This document shows positions 22,513 to 34,560 of a stretch of 64,000 nucleotides of DNA, piece after piece. Positions within the stretch are counted from its first letter, which is position 1, and each line of letters begins with the position of its first letter. The position numbers and the translations under genes are program-made. This DNA is from Chara braunii (lineage: Eukaryota; Streptophyta; Charophyceae; Charales; Characeae), in assembly GCA_003427395.1 (NCBI GenBank), contig BFEA01001023.1, forward strand, positions 142,357-206,356, read 5' to 3'. The notes beneath the pieces were generated by a model, which worked only from the letters and a program-made list of their open reading frames with translations, made no database searches and had not been told where the DNA came from.

Positions 22513-24970
22513 GGGACTGATGCGACCGGACTGTTGCTGAGGAACCGGACTGACGCGACCGTGCTGTCAGGACTGATGCTGGGCTGGAGCGCTCGCGCCG
22601 GACGGTTAGCGCAAACAAGTGCTAATTCTTTCGCGCCATCGCCCGCAGCTCTGCTGCGTGCGGGACTGCATCTTCGAAAATTCAAACCCATCCCCTTCGT
22701 CGCGCCAAGCCCTCCCCCTCACCGGGGAGCATCGTTCATGCCATAGCCAGATAGGGGAACCAAGCGCGCGCGCGCCCGGAGGCCCCCTTATCGCGAAGAA
22801 AGGTTCCTTCTAAACTCGCTCCGGAACGCTGTCCGACGACCTTCATCGACGAACAAGGCCAGAATCCATCTTCAGGAAGCTCCAATTCTCTCAAGACTTC
22901 GAATTCATTCGTCGCATCGTTATCCCAAGCGCGGCCCGGGAAGCGACGAGAAGCGTCAGTACACACACAAAATTGAATCCTGTGAGATCGACCTCAACGC
23001 CCCCATTGCTCTCCAAGCTCGCTCTAACCTATCGTCTTGCCTTCCAATGGATTGACCCCCCTATCACACCGCGCCTGCGATACGCCTCGTCACCTCGCCT
23101 CCCCTCCCAACCCCCAAGCCTCGATCAACCCGCACCATCCTTCTTCCCCCTAGTTGCACACCCGCTCTGCTTTCGCTAATACCCCCCTCCTCTGCCCCCT
23201 CCCCACTTCAATCTCCCCCTCAATCCTACACACTACTTCCGCAGCTCGCAACCCAACTATCAACTGAATCTTCGTTCTCCCCCAACTTCCCCCCAGACTC
23301 ATCCCTCCCCTCCTCATATCACACCCACTTCACATCCAACTGATCCCCCCCACCTTCTCCACCGTCGATCCCCATAGCGGCCCCAATCTGATCCTAACCC
23401 TCTCCCTCTACGACCTCAGCCTAACCCCACCCTGTCTTCCTCCCTCAACACATAGTTCTCTGCAAATAGTCGCGATTTCATTCATCTCAATTTCTCTCCT
23501 TTCCCAGTGTGCCCTATTACGTTTACATTTCAACCCAACCATCCCCTCCATTTATGTTTTCAAAGTTTCCTCCTTCCTCAAATCTGAGTGGTCATTGCTG
23601 TCCCAGTAACTACCAGTTGCTCAAGGGGAGAGGGTAAACGAAAGCCCGGTGTCTCTGGCCCGTAACATAACGTACTATCCTGCCTTTTCAGAAAACCGAT
23701 CCCCAAGTGGGGAGGGTAAATGCTGCCCAAATTCTTCAAACACTCACGCAGCAATTGTTAAGTCCCGCTATCCCCCCCCTCCATCTCGACTGGGTTGTTC
23801 TCCCACACAGGAATTGATTACAGAAGTATCATCCCACCCTTCTCTTTCTCATGCGTATTACCCCCCGTCCCTGCTTGGTATCACATCTTAAGCGCGGCGA
23901 GTAACCCGATCCCCCAAGGGGGGAAGGCAAACGCTGTTCAACTTTTNTCCTCCTTACCAAGTAGCCCTCCTTGCNGCATACATTCCTCCCATCGCTCTCC
24001 CTTGTTGATTCTCAAGGGAAGAAGGTAATCGCCACCCCATATTTCATTGATTCTGGTTCGTACCTCAACTTTTCAATCCTTTTGTTGTAAAATCCGTTCC
24101 CCAAGTGGGGAGGGTAAATGCTGCCTAAAATATTCAAGAAGTCACGCAGCAATAGTTAAATCCTTCCAATCTAATCACTCCCACCCCCCTCACTCCCACT
24201 CCTCTCTCTCCTCGATCTCATCCCGAATGCCAACAGATCTCACCCCATCCCTTCTCTACCCCATCCAGATCCCAACCTGATCTTACCTCGAGTATATCCC
24301 AACCCCATCCCGTTCTCAGTCCGACCCGATCCAATCCCGATCACACCCCGATCCCAACCCATCTTTGAAGCACAGCCACCTCACCCCCACTCCTCTCTCT
24401 CCCCATTCTTATCCCGAACGCAAACTGAACTCACCCCATCCTTTCTCTACCCCATCCCGATCCCAATCGATCTTATCTCCAATATATCCCAACCCCACTC
24501 CGACCTCAATTCGATCCGATCCAACCCCGATCCCACCCTGATCCCAACCCGAACCCACCGACCTGGATCGGCTCTCAATATCAGACTCCAACCAGCCCCC
24601 ACCCCTCCTACCCCCACATCCAATCACGAGACTCACCCTATACTGATCACCCAAATCCGATTTCCACCCCGCTGCTTACCCGATACCGATCCCCCGATAC
24701 CGATCTTCTACTGTCGGCAGATTCACACCCCGATACTTGCCTGATACTGAATACATGATCCCGACTCAGTCTTAAACACAACCTCTTGAAAGTGATTGTA
24801 CTGGCCGGCGGACGATCTTGTAGGGCCCTCAGACTTCGACACGGCTTCAAAAGGCGATCCCCAAGGGGGGAGGCCAAGTGCTACTAAAATTCCCTCAGAT
24901 TTACTAAACTACTAACTCCCAAGGAGCGTCCAATCCTCTTAACTCAGTCCCAAGGAGACACATTCCAAAG
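22513..24970 (+). promoter_or_regulatory. LINE 5' UTR with internal repeats
   Basis: About 2.46 kb, pyrimidine-rich. A phrase like GATCCCCAAGTGGGGAGGGT recurs near 23698, 23908, 24093 and 24854, with weaker forms near 23617 and 24008. The 23692 and 24087 copies also share CACGCAGCAAT downstream. 24185-24560 is a roughly 190-bp tandem duplication (the ACTCCTCTCTC landmark at 24198 and 24389). Repeats in a LINE 5' UTR often carry the internal promoter; that role is inferred here. Confidence 0.6.
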
Positions 24971-27799
24971 ATGGCGATATCGTACTCTATGGCAGCCCAA
25001 AAGGCAATGAGCGAGAGAGAAAAGCAGGACTTTGCTCTAAGGCAGGGAGGAACGACAATGAGCAAATCAGGGCAGAAGGCATCTCAGTCAGGCACGGTGT
25101 CAAGAGCTGGTGAAGCGAAGTCGCGATCTTTGGGGCAAAAGGCGATGGATTTCCTGCTGGAGAAAACGCAAATCAAAGCAGAGATCAAGATTACGAAGGA
25201 GGTAATCAAGGGAGAAGGGGGGAAGGAGGAGGAAGTGGAAGTTTGGGAATACCCAGAAGAGGACATTCAGTCGCTGAATGATCTGTACGAGAAGCACGCG
25301 GTCCTTTTTAACTTCTCGGGGAGAAGCAAAGAGCTTTCATTGAACGAGAAGAGAAGGTGGGTGATGGATAGATTGATAGCCATGGAGGACGTACCAAGAA
25401 AGGAACCAGAGGTTTCGTACCACAGGAGGGGAAGGTTCGCAGTGATGATTGTCTGTGTAGATCCTACCTATGCCCAGTACCTGCTGTCGATAGGTTCATT
25501 GAAATGCAAGGGAGCTGTAGTCACAATCCAACCTTGGAAGCCGCCAAGACCACCTCAGGCTGAGGCATCAAGGCACAGGCAATCAATGCCGAGGAATCAT
25601 TTCTGGGTACAGTTCGACAACCTATCGGAAGGAATGCATAGCTTTGTTCAAAGGAGACTGGAGGAGGAATTCCCAAGCAACCCGATCATAGAATGGTTGC
25701 CGGCCAATCCGGATTTCCTGGCACCTAACCATGATGCAAGGGTGGCATGTTTGGAGGTCAAGTCAGGGGCACCGCCAAAGCTCCCAGACCAATGGANCTT
25801 CAAGAAAAGTGGTNAGAGAATCACAGTCTTCNTCTCCACCAAGACTAACCCATTTTGCTTCAAATGCAGGGGTAGAGGTCACCTAGGTACCTCTTGTCCA
25901 CAAGGGGGACCAGGAGGAGCAGGGGGAAAACGGGTGACATTGAGGCAATCTATGCTGCAGGAGTGCGAGAGCAANCCANGTGTNTGGTATATTAATTCAT
26001 CTCAATACAGGGGATGGATTTTTNACGACAACNTGGAAAATCCAAGATGGGTGTGGGTCTTGAAAAGGGAACCAACGGTCAAACCAGACATTTATCCGCC
26101 CTATGATAGTAGGTGGAGACACACCGGAGCCAAGAGAATGGAGGACAAGGAAACGGGGTACATCATCAAACCCATTTTGGACGACGCGGTCATGCAGGAT
26201 GTCGAGCAAAGACTGAAGCTGATGGGGGAATTGCACGAGGTTGGGAAAAATGCGGAATTGGCTTTTTTAGAAAATGCAGAAGTCAGAGCATAGCAGCAGG
26301 GGCAGGCTACTACAGGAGAGAAAGAGAAGGAGGGCGGAACCAGCAAGGAATCTTCAGGGAGTTCGGGGAAGGAGAGTGAGACAGACACAGGCTCACAAGG
26401 AGCGGTATCAAAGGGAAGTAGGGCAAGGGATGAAGAGACAGGCAAGATAGCAGAGAGTGATGCGGTCATGATGGGGTCATCACAACATGAAGAAGGCGGA
26501 AGCGGATCCCAGGGGTCCTAGGGACAGGAAACACTGGAAGATGAAGATAGAGTAAGAGAAAGGGCGAGAAGGAGAGGCATGCTCAATGTCGAAAACATGA
26601 CAGTGGAACAGATCGTGCAGGCGGAGGAGGACCAGAGGGAGAGCTCAGGAGACACAGAGAGCGAAGCCTCATCAGAGGAAGAGGAAGAAGAGGAGGAGGA
26701 ACAGCAGGACGAGTTGGATGAGAAAGACTGGTCAAGAGAGCAGTGGATAAAGGAGGTAGAACAGCTGGAATGGGGGAGAACGATTGAGTGCGAAATTAGA
26801 CTGGCCTACCATAAACACCTGAGGAACCTCCAATAAGTCACACAAGCAAGGGAGGACATCACTTTAGAAAACAGGTTTGAACTGCTAAGGAGGGAAGGAG
26901 AAATCAATGAGTTTTACGCTTCTCAGTACGGAAGTAAGACCTGCACAGTGAAGAATGAGATCCACGAACAGCAGGAGGAATATGGGAGGACATTCCAATG
27001 GCCAAAGACCTACCACAACAAGGAAAGGAAGAGGGATGGTAAGAAACGGAAAGTACAAACGGTGGAGGAGCAAAGCAGTGCAGTTGGTTCGGGGAATGAC
27101 TCAATGGAGGATACAGCAATGGATGAGGATCGGGTGAAAGGAGAGAGTGAAGAGGAAGAGGTCCAAGACTTGAGGAGGCAAGCAACGATTTTGGTGGCAC
27201 AGGTAATCCTACTCAAGGATGAAAACAGGGAATTGGAAGAGGACACAGTGAACGTACAGAAAATAGCGAAAGGTCAATGAAAGGAGATAGAAGCCGCAAC
27301 TCGTCTGGAAGTCAAGAATGGGACAAGGAGGAGAGTGGTCTTGCCCTGTCGTTGGAATGCAAAGCACTCAGACTGGGAGGTCGCAATTAACCAGTCCTTG
27401 CAGCTGTTAACAACCCCGATTGAAGAGTGCTCAGGCTCGAATCTGCAGAGATTAATAGGGGCGGAGGTGCCAGCTCGAGCTTTTATATTGAGAGACGGAG
27501 GAGAGGAGCCGATGACGTTAGGGGAAGAAGGAGAGGATGAGACGACAACTGACTTCGGACCACTGCTATTCCAAATGGGGGCAGAGTCCGAACTAAGGGA
27601 GGGATTGATCTGGATACCTTGGCAGGTGGTGGCAACCATTCCCTATGGGCTACTGGGAGGAGAAGTAGGGGTGGAATGGGTGGCTAGATGCGCAACGGTG
27701 GCAGTGAAGATGAAGGCATTGGGTTGGAAGTCGAACTTCTTCGAGAGGAGGGTAAGTGAGGTAGCAATGACCATAGAACTCACTGCACAAGATACTTGA
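24971..27799 (+). pseudogene. LINE ORF1 with CCHC knuckle, four stops
   Basis: A single frame starting at ATG 24971 (MAISYSMAAQ) stays homologous-looking to 27799, about 940 codons. It is cut by TAG 26291, TAG 26519, TAA 26834 and TGA 27278; each is one C-to-T change from Gln or Arg. A CCHC zinc knuckle CFKCRGRGHLGTSC lies at 25856-25897. Downstream are an acidic tract (EEEEEEEEEQQDELDEK) and a Leu/Glu heptad-like helix near 27170-27260. Such proteins bind LINE RNA as a chaperone. Eight ambiguous bases fall in 25797-26033. If the whole frame was once one protein it is unusually long for an ORF1. Confidence 0.75.
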
Positions 27800-27845
27800 A
27801 CAAGGAAAGATGGAAGGAAAGGCCACATTCTAACAAGGGGACCTA

Positions 27846-28690
27846 ATGGAGGGAGGAGTGGAAGAGAGACCAAGAAAGCAGAGAAGAAGGATTAAAGGGG
27901 GAACAGGTCCACCGGAGATCAAAATAGCTTCATGGAATGTGAACGGGATGGTGGGGATTTTGGAGAATGGAGACAAGTGGCATAATGTAGTGAATTACTC
28001 AGGATGGTACACTTTGTCTCCACCGGATTTCTTGTGCTTGCAGGAAACACATCTTTAGGAATCGGAAGAACACCAAAAAATGAAGCACAAGATTGAGAGG
28101 AAACTACAAGGAGTTAAGGCAGCATGGTGGGCCCCGGCGACAAGTAACCATTCCACGGGGGTGGTTATACTACAAAGCAAAAGGGCTACGGCGACAGACA
28201 GGATTCGCATCACAGAAGCAAGGGTGGACGAGGAGGAGGGTAGATGGGTCAAGGTAGACTTTGAGCTGCATGAGGAACCCTACACGCTACTCTCGGTTTA
28301 CTGTCCGAATAACTCTCAACAACGAGAGGATTTGGTCGAAAGGCTTAAGGAGATCCTAGATGGGAACAGACATCTGATTCTAGTAGGAGACTGGAACGCT
28401 ACCTTAGATCTCAGCTTGGACAGATTATCGGGAGGGTTAGATCAGAGGAGGAACGGTAGACAGAAGAATCGTTACCGATTCATAGGCTAATGACGAATTT
28501 AGAACTGATAGATCTCTATAGGTTGTATTACCCGGACGAAAGACAATTCACCTATCTCAAGAGGAACCGCAACCAACATGTGTCAGCCTCCCGGATAGAC
28601 TATTTCTTGACGTCGTCAGGAGTAATAGGCATGTTGCAATCAGTGAGTATAGGTATCCTGTCGTATGGTATGGGTCTGGATCACAAACCT
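27846..28690 (+). pseudogene. LINE ORF2, APE endonuclease domain
   Basis: Endonuclease motifs appear in order: ASWNVNGM, CLQETHL, GVVIL, GDWNATLD, SRIDYFLTS and GLDHKPIHL. These supply the Asn, Glu, Asp and His of the exonuclease-endonuclease-phosphatase fold that nicks the target strand. A TAG at 28056-28058 and a frameshift near 28486-28490 break it. The ATG at 27846 is the first in-frame start after ORF1. Confidence 0.85.
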
Positions 28691-31414
28691 ATCCATCTGA
28701 GTTTGTCACCAGATAAACAAGTCATCAGAGGTAGGGGGTTCTACAAAATCAACAACTCCCTCTTGAAAACTCATGAAATGAGACAGGCGGTTTTGCAAGT
28801 GTGTCAGGAACACAACCCAGACACACATACATTCCCTGAACTGTTATTGACACTTTTTAAGGCTTCAAGAATGGTGGCTAGGAGGCTGGCAGCAAAGAGG
28901 AGGGAAAGAGAAGAAGAGTTGGAGCGAGCAATAGAGATAACGCAGCGTAATACTATTAATCGGCCAGGAGACGAATTATACGAAAGAGTACTGGAGACGA
29001 CAAGAGGAGAGATGGCAGACTGGCAACGGTGGAGAATGAAAGGCCTACAAATGAGGGCTAGAGTCAGGGAACGGGAGGAGGGGGAGAGAATGACCAAATT
29101 CTTCTTCCAAAAAATAAAGTCCAAAGGAAGGAATAACCTCATAGAGCAATTAGAAGGGGAAGGGTGGCTTACCTTAGATAAGGAAGGGATGTTAAGGGTG
29201 GCTTTCGATTTCTATAGTAGACTATACACATCTACGGAAGACCAGCTCCCGAGGCTAATGGTGGAGGAAGCGAGATCGAAGTTTCTGAACTACCTACAAA
29301 ACACAATATCACGACAGCACGCGGCCATGCTGGATGAACCCTTAACACAGGAGGAGTTATGGGATGCACTAAAAACGATGACCCCGAACAAAACCCCGGG
29401 GAAGGATGGTTTGACCAAAGAATTCTGGCTAGAATTCTGGCCAATTTTGGGCGAAGAATACCTGGCCTTTCTAGAGCACGCTTGGCAGGCGGTGGGCATA
29501 GGTAGTGAGCCCGCAACTGGAATAGTCACACTGCTTTACAAGAAGGGGAGTCCAGTGGACATACGAAATTACAGGCCAATAACTTTGTTGACCCTCACAC
29601 ACAAGATAGTAGCCAAGGCGCTAGCCAACTGCTTATCAAAGATCACGGCAGGCTGCTTCCATTTGGATCAAACAAGATTCATTCCGGGAAGGTTTATACT
29701 AGACAATATCATGTGCCTAACAAAATCTGTCCGGTATATAAGAGACAAGAGAATCAATGCCGCCATTCTTTTTTTCGATTTCGAAAAGGCATATGACCAG
29801 GTCAGTTGGCCCTTCTTGCAGCTGTGCATGGAAAGAATGGGGGTAGGGCCAAACTTTAGGAAATGGATAAGGGTCTTATACAACGATGCGCGGGGACAAG
29901 TGCAGGTTAATGGTCACTTATCTTCGACCTACCCGATGTCAAGATCAGTTAGGCAGGGGGATCCCTTAGCAGCTCCTATCTTTCTCTTCATAATGGAGGC
30001 AATAGCCTCTTTTCTAAGAAAAGACCCGTCAATAGAGAGATTAATAGCACCGCCAGACTAGCGAGGACACACGGTCGAACTCCCCACGACGATTTTGTTC
30101 GCGGACGACTTGACGGTTTTGATCAGAGCAACAGACTCTTCTTTTCAAGCGCTAACAAGGGCAATGGAAGCTTTCCAGCTGGCTTTCATAGATGAAAGTC
30201 AATTGGCACAAAACAGTGGGGTGGTGGCTAGCAGAACTGGATCAAGAAAATCAGATTCCGGTCACAAGCCCGGAGGGGCTTCAATGGATGACGCCACAAC
30301 ATGCGTTCCGGTATCTACAGTCTTCCACCAAATACAACGTACGGTCATTATAGCTGAATTTAGACTGAAAGATAGACCAAATTCGGCTATAATGACCGTG
30401 CGTTGTATTCGGGGGAAGACTGTAGGGATCAAAATAACAGAAGAGGGGGCACACAAATCAATGGCGGCAGATATTATGGCCAAGGTGTTAGCAAAGTTTA
30501 GTGCTTGGTCGGCAGTATACACCTCAATATATGGAAGAGCACTGATTTTGAATGCATCAATTTTCTCCATGATGTGGTATGCAGGGTCTATCTGGACCCC
30601 GCCCAAGGCCACGTCGGCGGTGCTTAGGAGAAAGGCCGCAGCTTTCTTGTGGACGGCGAAGCACAACACGGAACATTTCATAGCCAAGGTAGCATGGAAA
30701 ACGGTAACTAGACCCAAGGGGCAAGGGGGCTTGGGTATTCTTGACCCAAGTCAGCAGTTGAAAGCGCTTCAAACAAAATGGGTGGTTAAGCTAATCTCAC
30801 AGCCTAAGCTGTCATGGACGTCACCAGTATTAGAAAGGATTAGACAAATAGCCAGGTACAAAACACCGAACAACATGACGGGGCTGTTCTGGATTATGTG
30901 TAGCAACTGGGCTAAAATGGGCCACAGGGAGGAGAATAGGGAAATACAAGGAGGGAGAGTTAGAAATCCGGCTTATTGGCTACAACTAATACAACTGTGG
31001 AAGGAGGTCTTCCCAGCGAGGGTAAGAGAGCCTACTACAAGAGAGGAGGTATTAAGACAACCGTTATTCTGCAACGCAAACGTTAAGGACAATGGCGGAA
31101 AGCCTCTAACATTAACAAGCAAGGATTTGAGATGGGGCAGATGGTTGGAGCACGGGGTATGGCAGATCAAACACATTTGGGATGAGGAGAACAACAGATG
31201 GAAAACAACAGAGGAGCTGAGAAGGACATTGAAGGGGTGTCATAAGCTTCAGGACAACCTGAGTGTAGTCACAGGCTCCATACATCCAACCTGGGTGCAG
31301 TTGTTGAGGGGGGGAAAACAATGGCGGGAGGGAGATTGGGCCACATGGGAAGACGGGAGCCTAGAGAGGTGTTCAGGGTGTAGGATACGGTCAAAGACAG
31401 GAACGAATGGCTAG
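28690..31414 (+). pseudogene. LINE ORF2, reverse transcriptase domain
   Basis: RT blocks are clear: KTPGKDGLTKEFW, NYRPITLLTLTHKI, QTRFIPGRFILDNI, FFDFEKAYDQVSW, RQGDPLAAPIFLF and the catalytic FADD (30098-30109). A TAG at 30059-30061 interrupts it just upstream of FADD, and a frameshift lies near 30210. The thumb is split by the 109-bp hairpin element at 30316-30424; removing it with one TA rejoins FRYL to GIKIT in frame. The segment 30430-31414 carries the post-RT region typical of plant-like L1 elements. Confidence 0.88.
30316..30424. mobile_element. 109-bp hairpin element, copy D, inside the LINE
   Basis: It starts TACAGTCTTCCACCAAATAC and ends GGGGGAAGACTGTA, flanked by TA. The arms pair over about 46 bp around a 17-bp centre. 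The centre differs from copies A-C, but length and terminal arms agree, so it is the same family. The pre-insertion site (TATC-TA-GGGATC) can be deduced because the LINE reading frame is restored without it. Confidence 0.9.
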
Positions 31415-31461
31415 TAGCAGACAAATACAACATAATACAGCCGCGCAATACCACGTCCCAA

Positions 31462-32469
31462 TTGGATAGGACATCAAAAGCGCCGCTGTATATTCTCAAA
31501 CAAGGGTTGCGGAAGGTAAGAGTGATAGAGATGGAGGAGTTTACAGTGTACAATTCAGCGGTACCAATTGAGGAGCTAGAGGTGGATCCTGGTGAATGGG
31601 CCTGGAACATTAGGGGGGGACAATCAAGAGTAGCAAGGAGAATCAATATCCTCCACTACACCACAAGAATAGGTTACAGGTTGAGGAACAGATCCCTGTC
31701 TATGGGACCTACTGTGCTCAAATGCTGGGAGAAAAGGGTGGGGGTCCCCAGAAGCCAAATCGCAGACATACCATGGGCAAATATACTATCAATAAGACTG
31801 GGACAAGTGAGGAGTATGCAATGGCTAATAGCGCATGTGGCGTTGCCAGTGAACGTTTGTCTCAACGAAAGAAGAAGTCACAACCAGAGGAGCGATGAAG
31901 CTGACTTGTGCAGAGTGTGTCAAGAAGGACTTCCGGAAACATTGGTGCACTGTCTACTGGAGTGCAAGGAGGCGGAGGGAATTTGGAAACAGGTGGCGAA
32001 CATTGCTTTTCCGGAGTCAAGAATTGCTAGGCTATTGGGGGCTGAGGTACCCAAACGGATGCAACCCTATCAATGGCATATCTTTCAGCTACTGAGGCAA
32101 TATGGGTTGTGGATCATTTGGAAGAGAAGATGTCAGGCCACTATGGAAGGAACGCTAATGCATAGAGAGGAAGTCAGGGAGTTGATCCTCAAGGCAGTGG
32201 AAACACATCTCAATGCGCAGTGGAAAAGGGTGAGACAGCAGGCACAGCAACAACCAGGGCAAGAGGAGGAGATAATTAAAAGATTCAAACAGAACACGTT
32301 GGGTCAGGGGGCATTAGCAGAGGTCAGAGGCTCACAACTACGCTTTAAATGGAGAGAAGAGGGTGGACAAAATCAGGGGTCAGGAGGGAAGGAAAATCTC
32401 GATAAGCCAGTAAAAAAAGGAAGGTGGCACCCAAGATCATCTGAAAGGAAGGAGGCTGGGGGACTGTAG
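31462..32469 (+). pseudogene. LINE ORF2 C-terminus with zinc-finger motif
   Basis: After a frameshift/stop near 31414, 335 codons stay open. They contain CRVCQEGLPETLVHCLLEC (31909-31965), a zf-RVT type CCHC motif found at the end of plant L1 ORF2 proteins. A basic tail rich in Gln, Lys and Arg follows. The minus-strand copy at 63835-63891 has the equivalent CQMCQEQETETLTHCLLDC. Confidence 0.85.
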
Positions 32470-33507
32470 AGGGCCAGCCCAACTCAAGAGAGAAGGTACN
32501 GGNGCAGTCAAGATATATGCTACAGGCTGAATTCCGGGTAGAAGACAGAGATGAAGGCAGACGAGGCCCAAGGTTGAGGATAAGCAAGAGAAAGTCAGGA
32601 AGAAGCTTTAATGGACAGGGGTCGGAGAATGGCAAAACAGCAGGATAGAATGGCACAACTCAGAAACAGGAGGGAGAGCCCAGAACACATCCAAAGCGGA
32701 TAGGAGATTGAGCTGAAGNNNNNNNNNNNNNNNNNNNNNNNNNNNNNNNNNNNNNNNNNNNNNNNNNNNNNNNNNNNNNNNNNNNNNNNNNNNNNNNNNN
32801 NNNNNNNNNNNNNNNNNNNNNNNNNNNNNNNNNNNNNNNNNNNNNNNNNNNNNNNNNNNNNNNNNNNNNNNNNNNNNNNNNNNNNNNNNNNNNNNNNNNN
32901 NNNNNNNNNNNNNNNNNNNNNNNNNNNNNNNNNNNNNNNNNNNNNNNNNNNNNNNNNNNNNNNNNNNNNNNNNNNNNNNNNNNNNNNNNNNNNNNNNNNN
33001 NNNNNNNNNNNNNNNNNNNNNNNNNNNNNNNNNNNNNNNNNNNNNNNNCCGTTAGCCTCATAAAAAATATTTCAAGGCGAGGGTTTAGGGCTTAGGATTT
33101 TGAAGGTGCTTTGATAATGAGAGAAGGAGGAATAGGGGGAGACGGGACACATGGGTAAGGTTGAAGTCTCGAAGCTCAAGGATTATCCAGATCTTGAAGG
33201 TAAGCTCTTTCTTGCGGGCATGGTTTTATCTGGCAGATCTAGGGGACAGATCTGAGAGGAATAGAGCGAAACATGGCAAGCTGGCAGTCAATCCTCCAGA
33301 AGGCTGGAGTAATCAATGATGCTCAGGGGTCCTCCGGCCAGACGGGAGGAAGCGTGTGGGTTCTATGATGTAACTTTTATTCTGACTTGCCGGTGGAATA
33401 GGAACCAGACTGCTGCTCCCCAGAATGGAAAGGAGCCGGGACCATAAGGCCCTGTTTTCTTGTAAAAAAAATATAAAAAAAAATAAAAAATAAAAAATAA
33501 AAAATAA
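32470..33507 (+). other. LINE 3' UTR and A-rich tail
   Basis: Non-coding. It contains a 330-N gap, a telomere-like word GGGTTTAGGGCTTAGG (33081-33096), a conserved terminal block from 33309 (shared with 61.9-62.9 kb and 7.8 kb copies) and an AAATA-rich tail to 33507. Two ambiguous bases lie at 32500 and 32503. Confidence 0.8.
32719..33048. other. Assembly gap (330 N)
   Basis: The run of N sits inside the LINE 3' UTR. Its true length is unknown. Confidence 0.99.
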
Positions 33508-33523
33508 AAGAACCAATGTTGAT

Positions 33524-34273
33524 ATCCTATCTGGCGCTCGGCGCCCAGATTACAAATGACAGATCCTATCTAGCCTAGACTACAATGCCGCTGATGACGT
33601 CTACAGCTTCCCAAGTACGAGCAGATCTCAGCCAATGCCGCACGCATCAAGCACCAGGTATGTCTCTCATATCACTCACAACCTCGTTCCCCAACTCACA
33701 GATGCCACTTGCACCCAAGGACCACCATGCGCCCCATCCAGCACACAGCAGCGCAGCTCGGCTATGGCTGCCTGCTCCTTCCAGCTCGCCCATGAGCACG
33801 TGAGCGCTGGCCAGTGATAGCGCAGCAGCGCTTGTGCACAATGCAGCCAGTGCCCGAATGTCCAGTGCGTGGGCAGGCCCTTCCCTATATCGAAGTGGCC
33901 TGCTGCTGCGTGCTGTGCTGCGGTACTGGGCCCCGACCTAGAAGCTTCCGGTAGGCCCAGGGAGGCTGAGCCTCAGTCCAAACGAATCAGGCCCAGGGCC
34001 ACCGACAGTTAACCGTGCCCAACTGCCCACAGTCTGAGTTGGGTCCATGCTGCGTATCTCGCCCAGGGCCTGACTTAGATACATTTGTTAAAGGAGGCCA
34101 GGGCCTGGGCGCCTTCAACCAACTGGCGCTGCGCAACTGCCTGAATTTTTACCCTAGTTGCGAAGTAGTTCAAAATAGGCCTCTTGTCGTCTGTCGAGCC
34201 TGCCTTCACTTAGGGCGGCGGACCTGTTGCAAATAGGGGCCCGGTAGGGCTTAGTGAGGCCTTGTGCCTCGCA
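33524..34273 (-). repeat. E3 3' LTR, proximal part
   Basis: Aligned by eye with 41311-41374 plus 42381-43059. It begins, on the minus strand, with TGCGAGGCACAAGGCC. It lacks the solo LTR present in the 5' LTR and so shows the empty site (ACAATGCCGC). Confidence 0.9.
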
Positions 34274-34290
34274 TTCCCTCCTCCATACTT
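34274..34290 (-). promoter_or_regulatory. E3 polypurine tract
   Basis: On the minus strand ATGGAGGAGGGAA directly precedes the LTR start TGCGAGG. It is the expected primer for plus-strand DNA synthesis. Confidence 0.85.
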
Positions 34291-34309
34291 CACTAGTCCT
34301 CTGAGAAGT

Positions 34310-34560
34310 TCAGTCTTCGATAATCTGGCGTTTTCCCTTCTGCAGAGACTTTTCATATTGGGCTACAACCTGAGGAGCGGTCTGCATCAGTTCCTCCCTG
34401 GTAAACCATCGGTCCTCCTTTGCATCAGTGTGATGTATGAACCGAACCCTGTACTCCAGCTTTGGTTTCAGAGGACGTCCCCTGCCTGTCGGTCTTGGAA
34501 CTGGCATTTCCCGATGATCAACAATGTCATCGATGTCGACCTCCATCCATGGTTGGGGGC
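34310..34560 (-). pseudogene. E3 chromo-like C-terminal tail
   Basis: The tail reads DIVDHRE..., then LEYRVRFIHHTDAKEDRWFT and a terminal helix, stopping at 34310. It is a chromodomain-like fold with WFTR in place of W-x-P, as in E2 and E5. It lies in a different frame from the integrase segment before it. Confidence 0.7.

Larger units (their letters stand above)
22513..33507 (+). mobile_element. Full-length L1-type LINE inside E3's 3' LTR
   Basis: It has 11 kb with 5' UTR, ORF1, ORF2, 3' UTR and an A-rich tail (33467-33507). It is bounded by a 16-bp target-site duplication AAGAACCAATGTTGAT (22497-22512 and 33508-33523), the hallmark of target-primed reverse transcription. ORF2 has an APE-type endonuclease, RT and a C-terminal zinc finger, as in L1-type elements. 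It is inactive: frameshifts, stops and a hairpin insertion. A second copy's 3' end is at 62689-64000. Confidence 0.9.

Noticed and set aside
32660-33061. Minus-strand frame across the second N gap
   Set aside because: It consists almost entirely of N and lies inside the LINE 3' UTR.
33308-33507. Independent SINE with an A-tail
   Set aside because: The sequence is continuous with the LINE 3' UTR, is followed by the LINE's 16-bp target duplication, and the second LINE has the same ending, so it is the LINE's own 3' end.
33508-34273. LTR of E3 truncated at 33.5 kb
   Set aside because: The missing 188 bp was found at 22325-22512 on the other side of the LINE with a matching target duplication; it is split, not truncated.
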